Shown here piece after piece: positions 1-9,254 of a stretch of DNA of 64,000 nt. Origin of the DNA: Paraglaciecola sp. (GTDB lineage: Bacteria > Pseudomonadota > Gammaproteobacteria > Enterobacterales > Alteromonadaceae). The notes under the pieces were generated by a model, which ran no database searches, was not told the DNA's origin, and was given only the letters and a program-made list of their open reading frames with translations. The position numbers were made by a program, and so were the translations under genes. Location: NCBI GenBank assembly GCA_009993955.1, contig JAACSL010000001.1:248001-312000 (forward strand). Direction: 5' to 3'. Positions within the stretch are counted from its first letter, which is position 1, and each line of letters opens with the position of its first letter.

Positions 1-510
1 TATCAAACAGACAATCAATTATCAGAAAAATATTTGCAAGTCCGCGCTGTGACCACGGTGACGGCGAAGCCGATGGCACTGATGGCGCTACTTAATGATA
101 TCGAACAAGCGCCCAAGTGGATTGCAAATTGTATAGATGTCAAAATTCTTGCATCGCCCTCGCCCACTAGTTTTGTGGTGCAAAGCGTATTTTCTGCTCC
201 TTGGCCACTTAAAAATCGCGATATGATCACCTATTCGCTATCTGACATTGAAAATGACAATCTGGTGATTACCATCACGGATGTTGGCGCACAGTATCCA
301 GCCAATGCAGACATAGTGAGAATGACACAGGTCAGCGGTGAATGGCGAGTTCAGCAAGTGACAGCGGAAACGGTGGAAATAAGTTATCAAGGAAGCGGTG
401 ATCCGGCAGGCAATATTCCGACTTGGCTAGCCAATAAAGTATTGGTTGACTCAACCTATCAAACCTTTATTAACTTGAGTCAAATTATTGAAAAAGACAA
501 ATATCAATAA
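1..510 (+). CDS. START/SRPBCC-domain lipid-binding-like protein, 5' truncated by window edge
   Basis: Frame 1 is open from base 1 (YQTDNQLSEKYLQVRAV...) with no stop before 510; the ORF-track start at 34 is an internal TTG. Body (APKWIANCIDVKIL...WPLKNRDMITY...) resembles START-domain proteins. Confidence 0.75.
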   Translation, partial: YQTDNQLSEKYLQVRAVTTVTAKPMALMALLNDIEQAPKWIANCIDVKILASPSPTSFVVQSVFSAPWPLKNRDMITYSLSDIENDNLVITITDVGAQYPANADIVRMTQVSGEWRVQQVTAETVEISYQGSGDPAGNIPTWLANKVLVDSTYQTFINLSQIIEKDKYQ

Positions 511-639
511 TCAGCTTTTTTTGGGCAAGGGTAAATAACCGCAAGATATAAAAACAAACAATTTCATAATGTAATAACACATACAAAATGAAAAGCTCAA
601 CCATAATTAGGCTGAAAGAATTAGCTTAGTGGCTTGAGT

Positions 640-1501
640 ATGTGGCATTTTATCAGTGACGAAATATCTACCAATATCAATTCTGAGTTTATCTGCGATG
701 ACATCAGAGATATTGGTACAGACAATAAAAAAGAGACATTTAGAATTTCTGATGGTCGTCTCCGTTTTTTTGTGAAAGTAGGTGAAACAAGTCGACTGAG
801 TCATTTCAAAGCAGAAATCGAAGGCTTAGAACATCTGCAAAAAACGCAACTGTTTAAAATTCCAAATGTGATTTGTTCGGGTATTGTCGGCGATAAAAGT
901 TTTTTAGTGTTGGAGTTTTTATCATTGAGCGCAGGGACCAGCGCAACATGGCAGCATGTTTGGTCACGCTTTAGCTTTGCAGCACAAAAATTATTACCAA
1001 AACATGTATGGCTGGCAGGAAGATAATTTTATTGGATTGACACCGCAAGCCAATCAATGGCACAAAAAATGGTCAACCTTTTTCGCGGAACAACGCATTG
1101 GTTACCAACTACAATTGCTTGCTGAGCGAGGTGAGCCAATCTGTGACATAGATAAAGCAGTAGAAGCAGTCAGTCGTTTACTAAAAGGCCATGCACCGCT
1201 CGCATCAATGTTGCACGGTGACCTTTGGCAAGGAAATATTGGTTTTCATAAAGACAAACCCACGATCTTTGACCCAGCATTTTATTACGGTGATCGTGAA
1301 ACCGATATCGCTATGACAGAATTGTTTAGTCGCTTTCATGATGATTTTTATCAAGCGTATCAAGATCAATGGCCTCTCGATGAGGGTTATGCTTATCGAA
1401 AACCGGTTTACCAACTTTATCATGTATTAAACCACGCTCTGATGTTTGGGGGGCACTACGCCGATTCAGCTAAAGCAATGCTGAAAAATATGGATTTATA
1501 A
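640..1501 (+). pseudogene. Fructosamine kinase family protein, interrupted by a +1 frameshift near 957-961
   Basis: ORFs 634..1026 and 956..1501 encode successive parts of one kinase (N-lobe, then YGWQEDNFIGLTPQANQWHKKW and HGDLWQGN). Removing one T from the TTT at 959-961 joins them as WQHVGHALALQHKNYYQNMYGWQEDN. Confidence 0.75.
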
Positions 1502-1546
1502 TACAAGCCCGCTATATGCTTAATGTTTTTGTGAGGTGTATAGATT

Positions 1547-2293
1547 GTGACAGCAAACAAAGTCATGTTCATTACTGGTGCAGCCAAGCGCTTAGGTGCT
1601 TTTAATGCTGTTTTTTTTCATCAAGCCGGTTGGAACATCGTACTGCACTACAATCAATCCGCAGCGCCTGCGGTAAATCTTGCCGACAAACTTAATCAGC
1701 AACGGCCAGACTCTGTCAAATTGGTGCAAGGTTCGTTTAATAGCCTGCTTGATATTGAACAAGTTGGCGACGATGCTGTTGCCGCATTTGGTCGCTTAGA
1801 TTGTTTACTCAACAATGCTTCTGCGTTTTATGCCACCCCAATAGGCAGCATTGATGAGCAAGATTGGACGGCATTGGTAGGCAGTAATATGCAGGCGCCG
1901 CTGTTTCTCGCACAACGCTGTGTGCATGCACTCAAAGAGACACAGGGTAATATCATTAACATGGTCGATATTCATGCATTGCGACCATTGCAAAAACACA
2001 GTTTATATTGCATGGCCAAAGCTGCTTTAGTCAGTATGACTTACTCCCTCGCTCAGGAATTGGCTCCACTTGTGCGAGTAAACGGTATTGCCCCAGGTGC
2101 GATTTTGTGGCCAGAAACAGCCCTAGGGGATGAGCAAAAAAGCGAAATATTGAAACACATCCCCTTGCAGCAACTTGGCAGTGAAAAAGACATTGCCCAA
2201 GGCATCGAATACTTACTCAATGCAAATTACGTAACGGGACAAATTTTAGCCATAGATGGCGGCAGAAGCATCGCATCTCAGGGACAATTATAA
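1547..2293 (+). CDS. SDR family oxidoreductase, pteridine reductase / FolM-like
   Basis: TGAAKRLG nucleotide-binding start, NNAS, YCMAKAA active-site region, GAILWPE and C-terminal VTGQILAIDGGRS; GTG start. Confidence 0.8.
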   Translation: MTANKVMFITGAAKRLGAFNAVFFHQAGWNIVLHYNQSAAPAVNLADKLNQQRPDSVKLVQGSFNSLLDIEQVGDDAVAAFGRLDCLLNNASAFYATPIGSIDEQDWTALVGSNMQAPLFLAQRCVHALKETQGNIINMVDIHALRPLQKHSLYCMAKAALVSMTYSLAQELAPLVRVNGIAPGAILWPETALGDEQKSEILKHIPLQQLGSEKDIAQGIEYLLNANYVTGQILAIDGGRSIASQGQL

Positions 2294-2350
2294 TGTTGTA
2301 CGCCATCACGTTTCTGCACAATGATGGAAAATATAAACCAAGAGGTTAAT

Positions 2351-2551
2351 ATGAACGTTAAACATACCAGCATAACCTGCCCCCATTGTGGGCACCCCAT
2401 GCATATCGAACTAGATTTTAGCGCCGGCGATCAAGACTACTATGAAGAATGTGCAAACTGTTGTGAATCCATTCACTTAAACATGCACATCAATGAACTG
2501 CGGCGAAAGGTGGAATTGGCAGTGAGTGCCGATGACGAACAATTATATTGA
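2351..2551 (+). CDS. CPXCG-motif cysteine-rich small protein
   Basis: MNVKHTSITCPHCGHPMHIELDFSAGDQDYYEECANCCESIHL; AGAGGT Shine-Dalgarno just before ATG 2351; the ORF-track start is probably too early. Confidence 0.8.
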   Translation: MNVKHTSITCPHCGHPMHIELDFSAGDQDYYEECANCCESIHLNMHINELRRKVELAVSADDEQLY

Positions 2552-2572
2552 GAAAGCCCTCTGATTAGCTAT

Positions 2573-3586
2573 TTGAAAATACTTCTCATCATTTTGATGG
2601 GACTTATCAGTGCGTGTGATTCGTCACCACAACTGGCCAAGGATTTAGAAACTTACCAGCAACGCCTGTCAAACGTGCTTTCATCTCCCACACCCCATTT
2701 TATTCCAGCTCTATTGCCTGCCTATCCGACACTCACCTCACTCGGTGATGACACACCGGACATACTCATTAAACTACATGAATTTACCGACTTACAGTAT
2801 TGTCAATTGGCCACTCTCATCGCCCAGCGCAACACAACACTTGGCAAACTCCAACTGCCGTCAACACGTTTTATCTACGAAAAAAAACTCCTTTATGCTT
2901 TGCAAACTTGTATTGCATTAAGTGATGAACCCGCTTTGCGGGAAAAGTTACAGAGTTGGTATGCACATAAACATGACAATCTTCCGTTTGCTTGGGCATC
3001 CATGCTGCAAAAAAGCCCAGAAATAAAACAAGCCTTATCGCGTAACGCAAATTTTATCAGCGGGACGGAGCAAGATGGATTACAAACAAGTCTTGCTGCA
3101 CTGCAATATTTATTCAAGGTGCAAACGAGCGATGATATAGATAGCACGGTGTTAGAAGAGCACTGGAAAACACTTGCACAGGATGCTTTTCTGGCGAAGT
3201 TATGGCGAACACAAATTTTACTCACACAAAACTTAGCAACCACCACCAAATGGCTAGAAGGGCTAAATGTCACGGCTTATTGCCAAGCCAAGACTCCACC
3301 CAAAAAAGTAGACTATTTGAGTAACGTATTTCGCATGTATTTCATCGAAAAAATTCAGCCTGTCGCCACGCAAATTAATTATTACCACTATCAAGTGAGT
3401 CCAATCTTAGACCGTTTTCTCACACACGCTGCACTGTCGGATGCCTTTAAACACTACATCTCTGAGCAGCATCAAGTTGGTTTCCACGCATACCAGACAA
3501 CGATGCAAGCGCACATTCATTTTTGGCAAACGTTATTCAAAGTCTGCGATATTTCACCGACTCAACTCATCGCGACATCCGCTTAA
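2573..3586 (+). CDS. DUF3080-like lipoprotein
   Basis: TTG start; signal sequence with lipobox MKILLIILMGLISAC; overall composition resembles DUF3080 lipoproteins. Confidence 0.65.
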   Translation: MKILLIILMGLISACDSSPQLAKDLETYQQRLSNVLSSPTPHFIPALLPAYPTLTSLGDDTPDILIKLHEFTDLQYCQLATLIAQRNTTLGKLQLPSTRFIYEKKLLYALQTCIALSDEPALREKLQSWYAHKHDNLPFAWASMLQKSPEIKQALSRNANFISGTEQDGLQTSLAALQYLFKVQTSDDIDSTVLEEHWKTLAQDAFLAKLWRTQILLTQNLATTTKWLEGLNVTAYCQAKTPPKKVDYLSNVFRMYFIEKIQPVATQINYYHYQVSPILDRFLTHAALSDAFKHYISEQHQVGFHAYQTTMQAHIHFWQTLFKVCDISPTQLIATSA

Positions 3587-5307
3587 AGTTTACCATCAGG
3601 GTCGGGTGAAATACCGGTTATCCCTTCCGCAACCCGTTCAGATAAGGCAGAAATAGTCGCCACAGGATTCGCCCCCACTGCCGTGGGCAATAAAGAGCCG
3701 TCCGCTACATACAAACCACAATAGCCAAATACTTGGCCAAAGGTACTGAGTTCTGCACTGGTTACGCCCTTTGCTGCACTATCCGCAATTCTGCAACCAC
3801 CCAAGGCGTGTACAGTGACATTATGACGCATTGGCCACAGCATGTTGGGTAAAGGAAAAAACGCTTTGGCGTAGGCCCACGATTTGAAGCGCTTGCCCAT
3901 GTTCATAATTGCTTGGTACAGGGGCATATTTTGCTCGTAAGGCCAGGTGATATTGAGTTTGCCCGTACTTTCTAACTGCAGTTTGCCAGCACTATTATCA
4001 ATCCCCATGCAAAGCAAAACGGCCGTGGTATAGGATGCATCATTTTTAAGTACCTCCCGAAAAACATAACCAATCCGCCCAGTACTCACGCCACGAACAA
4101 AACGATTGAATAGACTTTTCAGCATTTGCCATATCCCAGAAAGATGCACTATGCCTGGTTTCAACCCTTCGGTGTACCAAGCTGCAAAGTTAGGGAAGCT
4201 CGCATCTTCTAATATGTAAGCTTGTTTAGGGTCAAATTTATCATACAAGTTGTAATCAATTTTTTGAGTGATGACCGGACCATAATTAGGGTCAGCCGGT
4301 TTTTTACCATCCACAACAAACGATAAAAAGTCACCGTTGCCCGAAAAGTGTTGGCCAAGTTGCGAACTGATGTTTGGCAGACTGCCAAGCACATCACGAC
4401 AGCGCAATAATAATTCATTGGTGCCTAGGGTACCCGCACTCACCACCACTCTTTGGCAGGTGGCTTGTCGTTGAACTTTTTTTGCTTGCAAGTCTAACCA
4501 CATTACCTTGTAACCATGGCTACCATCTGCTTGGCTATCCTCTGCTCCGGCTGCATTTAATGGGATAATTTGCTCCACTAGCGCATGTGTGGTGATTTGG
4601 GCTTTGTATTGATGTTCTGCCACATACAAATAATTTAAGTCAGTGGTATTTTTTGAATGGGTATTGCAACCAACATCACATTCTGCGCAGTAAACACAAG
4701 AGGTTTGCACTGCACCATAACGATTTTTTTCTTGCAAACCGATGTCTAGCGGTCGAGTGAAGTCATTACCAAAAAATACATTGATATCGACCAACTCGGA
4801 TTTGCGTCCCTCATGTTGGGCGAATTCTGCAAACAATTCAGTACGGACTACTTTACGCCGAGGATCGTCAGTTTGCGGCACCGGCCGTGCCCCTAACACT
4901 GATTTTGCCGCCTGATAATAAGGCTGTAGTGTTTCCTTTTTACACGTGGCTGGCCAACGTTCATCAAAAATATGCTCAGGGGGTTGCAAGAATACATTGG
5001 CATAAATCAGAGAACCGCCACCTAAGCCCGCACCAACCACTGCATCCATATGCCCGAAACTGCGAATATCAAACAGGCCAAACATTTCCTTGCTGCCCGC
5101 ATTTTTAGCATCCGGATCTTTTTCATCCACTACGTTCCAGAAATTATTGGCCATATCGTGTGGCGTCCGAGGAAATGATCCCATGGGATAGCGTCTACCA
5201 CGTTCCAAAACTAACACTTTGCCCGGCCACTTTTTTGACAACCGGCAAGCATTGATGGCGCCGCCAAATCCACTACCAATAACGATGGCTTCAAAATCCA
5301 ATTGCAT
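3583..5307 (-). CDS. GMC family oxidoreductase (cholesterol-oxidase-like)
   Basis: FAD-binding GSGFGGAINACRL, GAGLGGGSLIYANV, C-terminal VHALGGCRIADS...LYVADGSLLPTAVGANPVATISALSERVAE. Confidence 0.85.
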   Translation of the reverse strand: MQLDFEAIVIGSGFGGAINACRLSKKWPGKVLVLERGRRYPMGSFPRTPHDMANNFWNVVDEKDPDAKNAGSKEMFGLFDIRSFGHMDAVVGAGLGGGSLIYANVFLQPPEHIFDERWPATCKKETLQPYYQAAKSVLGARPVPQTDDPRRKVVRTELFAEFAQHEGRKSELVDINVFFGNDFTRPLDIGLQEKNRYGAVQTSCVYCAECDVGCNTHSKNTTDLNYLYVAEHQYKAQITTHALVEQIIPLNAAGAEDSQADGSHGYKVMWLDLQAKKVQRQATCQRVVVSAGTLGTNELLLRCRDVLGSLPNISSQLGQHFSGNGDFLSFVVDGKKPADPNYGPVITQKIDYNLYDKFDPKQAYILEDASFPNFAAWYTEGLKPGIVHLSGIWQMLKSLFNRFVRGVSTGRIGYVFREVLKNDASYTTAVLLCMGIDNSAGKLQLESTGKLNITWPYEQNMPLYQAIMNMGKRFKSWAYAKAFFPLPNMLWPMRHNVTVHALGGCRIADSAAKGVTSAELSTFGQVFGYCGLYVADGSLLPTAVGANPVATISALSERVAEGITGISPDPDGKL

Positions 5308-5346
5308 AGTTGCTTCCTTTTGAAATCAAACGAGTATTTTTTTAAA

Positions 5347-6918
5347 TTACTTGGCTAATTTAACGTAGCTATCCCACAACTCACCCATGAAAAATTGTCC
5401 GAATTTAATCACTGTTGCTACCTTGTCTATACTTGAATCCGCATTTAATACTTTAATGGTAGAGACCAGTTTTAATAAATCCGTCACCCCCAAAGTTAAG
5501 ATGCCTGCACCAACAATTTCTCCTTCTTTGCTGTCGCCTTTATGCAGGGTAGTAAATAAAGTCGTGGTATCTGTCCACAAATCAAAACCCGCATCATCTT
5601 TGACTTCTTTTTTACCGGCTAAATAGTAATTTTGTTGTTGATGGCTAAAACCCAATTCGTACACCATCAACTTCATGCCTGGCTGTTCATCCGGATAAAA
5701 CAAATTAAAGACTCCAGAATGCGCCATCATGCCCATGCCAAATGGTGTAAAATCAATGGTGCCGGACAAGCGACCAGTGTGCTGCCCGTCTTTAATAAAA
5801 TGATTGATATCATCGATGTCTACTTGTGCATGCATGGCCAATTCAAAGCCTTTGCGTTTACCCAAACTGCTGCCTTGTTTGGGATCAGTGGCAGCCAATG
5901 CAAAACCGCCCGACATCGTTTCTCTAAATTGCAAACCTAGCTTAGCTTCAGTCATTTTTGTTATATAGGGCTCCAGTGGAACCCCCTCCTTAGTATGGTG
6001 ATTTAAATATCGTTGCGCGTCTTGGTAACCCAACTTGATCAATTCAGCATGGGTGATTTGACCGCTGTACAATGCCGGGTCTAAAGGCAAAGGATGTGCT
6101 GGCTTGATAAGGTGCAAGACAATGGGCTTGGTACGGCCAAATACTGATTCTCCCCCCGCTATCCTGGCATTTATTTCTTTAATTTCGCGGATTTCGTTAT
6201 GCAAAGCCGCATTCGCACTCATTTCTAACATCTGCACATAACTGTCTAACACGCCGCTGCGATAGCGAGGAATATTCGCCAAAATCCAAATTAACCAGAT
6301 TTCATCTGCTCCCTGTCTCACCGCTTCGAGTAAATTAGCGTCTTGGATAAAGCCGGAATCCATGTACACCTGCTCATTAATTACAACGGGTTCAAATACT
6401 CCAGGCAAAGACATCCCAGCAATCAAAAAATCTTCAGATATGTGTTGATGGGGGACGACTTCATTGAGTTTCTGGCTAAAATTTCCAACGTTGAAGGTGC
6501 CTTGCATGCCTTCTACACTGCGGATTTTTGCGAAATCTATACCTAAATGCGGAAACACTTTGCTTCGAAATGCTTGGGCACTGCCAACACTTTCAAAATG
6601 GCCGATATCTAAGGCTTTTTGAAAGGGTAAAAATGCCACGGTATCCAACATCGACAGACTAGCCCAACGTGCGCACATCTCGTCAATGTGCAAGCCAGAG
6701 AACAACATAGCTAGGTTTAACGCCCCCCCCGACGTCGCATCAATATGACCAAATTTCAGATCATGGGCAAACAGACACTGCATCGCCCCAGCCGCGTAAG
6801 ACAAACGTAAACCACCGCCTGGTAAAACGAGTGAGCGCTTGATCCCTTGCTCACTTTTTAACAGGGTGCCACATGGTAAATTGTCAGTGAGTGCTGATTT
6901 TTGGTTGGCTTGAATCAT
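5347..6918 (-). CDS. Patatin-like phospholipase family protein
   Basis: LVLPGGGLRLSYAAGAMQCLF oxyanion loop, DATSGGALNLAM nucleophile region, DSGFIQDANLLEA. Start probably MIQANQ at 6918. Confidence 0.8.
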   Translation of the reverse strand: MIQANQKSALTDNLPCGTLLKSEQGIKRSLVLPGGGLRLSYAAGAMQCLFAHDLKFGHIDATSGGALNLAMLFSGLHIDEMCARWASLSMLDTVAFLPFQKALDIGHFESVGSAQAFRSKVFPHLGIDFAKIRSVEGMQGTFNVGNFSQKLNEVVPHQHISEDFLIAGMSLPGVFEPVVINEQVYMDSGFIQDANLLEAVRQGADEIWLIWILANIPRYRSGVLDSYVQMLEMSANAALHNEIREIKEINARIAGGESVFGRTKPIVLHLIKPAHPLPLDPALYSGQITHAELIKLGYQDAQRYLNHHTKEGVPLEPYITKMTEAKLGLQFRETMSGGFALAATDPKQGSSLGKRKGFELAMHAQVDIDDINHFIKDGQHTGRLSGTIDFTPFGMGMMAHSGVFNLFYPDEQPGMKLMVYELGFSHQQQNYYLAGKKEVKDDAGFDLWTDTTTLFTTLHKGDSKEGEIVGAGILTLGVTDLLKLVSTIKVLNADSSIDKVATVIKFGQFFMGELWDSYVKLAK

Positions 6919-6925
6919 CACAGTT

Positions 6926-7804
6926 TCAGCTATGTTTGGCGGGCACAACCGCGCTGGGTGGGGCTAACCATGCTTCGCTTAAACCAAGATTTACCACTGA
7001 CTCCAGGCCCTCTGGCACTCGTTTAGGTCGTTGTTCTTCGGTTAAAAACCAACTTTCAATGTGGTCATCCAATACCCCATGAATACTGGGGATATAAACG
7101 GTGGCAAGCGGTGTTGATAGATTCAGGGCTTTTAAGGCTTGTAAACGTGGGTGGTCGCCAATCAGAAAACGTGCTTTTGCTTTAGAGAACAAGCTAAACC
7201 CTACTTTATTTTGTAGATATATGTCGGACTTCATGAGCATACCGCGGAAACTGCAATAATTTGATGCTTTGATCTTGAGTGGCCAAATAACCTTACTCGG
7301 CTTTTCAATCTCTATATAGGTAACTAGTTTACCGTCCAAATCGTACTGGCTGCTGGCAATCTTGCCATTGTCTTTGAAATCTAGGTTGGCCTGATGCTTT
7401 GGCATACCCCAAATACCTTTGCCACCTTTCACTGATATCTCTGAGGAAACAGGTAAATCAATCACATATTGTCCGGTTTTAAACCAACGTTGAAATACCG
7501 CTGGCAAAAAGCGTGGCGCGGGAGACTGACCGTGGGTGCAGGCAATAGCGATACTGTATTCAACATAGGCACCAATAGTGGTGTGTCGATAATCAATGAC
7601 AGTGATCACTAGTAGCGCATTTTTCCAGAGTATCAGCGGATGAATCCCCTTGGGTAAAAATTGCCGAGCCTGCTGGGGATCAACAGGGAAAACCGCCATT
7701 AATGCTGGGGAGTCAATGGCATCAACTGGCAAAGTAAATTCAATCCCATCAACCAATGCTTTTTGTTTGGTGTAGGCTGTTATTCTGTCGGGTATGAGTG
7801 CCAT
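6926..7804 (-). CDS. Acetoacetate decarboxylase family protein
   Basis: GGKGIWGMPKHQANLDF matches the ADC Schiff-base region (IWGxPKK); size and composition fit the family. Confidence 0.8.
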   Translation of the reverse strand: MALIPDRITAYTKQKALVDGIEFTLPVDAIDSPALMAVFPVDPQQARQFLPKGIHPLILWKNALLVITVIDYRHTTIGAYVEYSIAIACTHGQSPAPRFLPAVFQRWFKTGQYVIDLPVSSEISVKGGKGIWGMPKHQANLDFKDNGKIASSQYDLDGKLVTYIEIEKPSKVIWPLKIKASNYCSFRGMLMKSDIYLQNKVGFSLFSKAKARFLIGDHPRLQALKALNLSTPLATVYIPSIHGVLDDHIESWFLTEEQRPKRVPEGLESVVNLGLSEAWLAPPSAVVPAKHS

Positions 7805-7863
7805 GTAAAATCCCTCCGCTGTTCAAGTCCAGTTTTTATATTCATTGTTGATTTACATTCACG

Positions 7864-8912
7864 TCAATGCACAGCCAGTTCAGCCAAGATTGTGGGGAGC
7901 GTATCTCGCGCTGCATCTTTACCCATAAAAACATCGAGGTGGCTGTACTTTGGAAAAATGTGCAGGCTATGGGCTTTGTTAGAATGTTGGCACATAAAAG
8001 CGTAGCTTTTGACTTGGCTTTCTGGCAAAAAACATAAGTTTTTTCCCCCGCTAAAAATGCAAACCTAGCGTCAGTTTTTGGGGCTTGGCCAACAAAGCTA
8101 TGAGGTAACTGGCTGAAGTTATCTACACTGCTCAAAAATCCCTGCTGCACACACTCACGGATCTGTTTGAAAAATAACATGGGTACTTCGGCAAATTCTT
8201 GTTGCAACCAAGCATGTGTTTCTGCATTGATGTTTTCATGCCGCCAAAGTGCAGGACAACCACTGCCATAAACAAAACTCACTTGTTTACATACTGGGTT
8301 ATCACACTCATGATGACTTAGGTTCACCAGTAGACGCAGACTTTTTGCGATTAAGGTTGGCGCATGTAAACCCCATTGGGGATTCAAATAATCTGTCAAC
8401 TTGGCTACCAGTGGCACCATAAAACGTAATTTGGTGGCAGACCAAGCGGGTACGATGGGATGTAAAGAGACGGCATTGCTGACAATGGTATGCACCGCTG
8501 GGACTAAACCTGCCACCGCGGACATGGCAAAACTGGTGGAGCCCTGACAGTGAATAATGGCTTTTAGGCTCGTGGCGCCTGTTTCTTGCAAGATCTTGTT
8601 CACGGCAGCAGGATGGTCATATACCGCTGCCTGATCGAGGGTCCATTTGCTGGCTTTAAGATCTATGCTGGCACGCCAATTTTCTAACCAAACGTCATAC
8701 CCCTCTTCAATGAGCGCATCAACAATGGTGGTTTTTACAGGAGCGCGATAGATGTTGGCACGTACTCCAGCACCGTGCACAAGGATCACAGGCCCCTTCG
8801 AGATATTGTCAGGGTTGCGTACATTAATTAAATTTAATGCCATGCCGTCACCCGCTAAAAACGGCACGACTTTTTCTACATAGTGGTGTTGAGCGGCTTG
8901 CACATTATTCAT
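7864..8912 (-). pseudogene. Alpha/beta fold hydrolase (PHA-synthase-like, Cys nucleophile), apparent frameshift at A6 tract (8039-8044)
   Basis: PVILVHGAGVRANIYRAP, AIIHCQGSTSFAMSA. After LAGEK the annotated frame becomes unfamiliar, while the -1 frame reads NLCFLPESQVKSYAFMCQHSNKAHSLHIFPKYSHLDVFMGKDAARDTLPTILAELAVH*, with the expected catalytic-His HLDVF. Confidence 0.75.
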
Positions 8913-9182
8913 CCTGAAGTATGGCCACTGACAACAACCAGCTATATTGCATTGAAAAGCCGATTCAGTAGTTTTTTGTTATAGTCACAAAAAGCATAGT
9001 GCCTAGTTTGCAAACTGCCTAAATTTACTGTGTTTATTTTTTAACCAAACAGTATTTCTTGATCGTTAATGATTCACCCCTCAGAGATAAAGAGAATCGC
9101 CGGGAATTTATGCACCACAGCCAATATTTGCTGCATAATTGCGCGTTTAATCGCCCGCAGAGCTAGAGTTGTAAAAAAGCAC

Positions 9183-9211
9183 TTGCACAGTGTAAACCCC
9201 ATCGTTATGAT
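9183..9211 (+). promoter_or_regulatory. Sigma70-type promoter for tRNA-Val
   Basis: TTGCAC - 17 bp - TATGAT followed by GC-rich discriminator ACGCGCCG, about 45 bp upstream of the tRNA. Confidence 0.75.
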
Positions 9212-9254
9212 ACGCGCCGTTTGAGGGCGTAGCCTCTCAAACCATAGTCTAAAT

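Noticed and set aside
3441-3656. 71-aa ORF overlapping the end of the DUF3080-like gene
   Set aside because: Overlaps two confident genes in another frame; no support.
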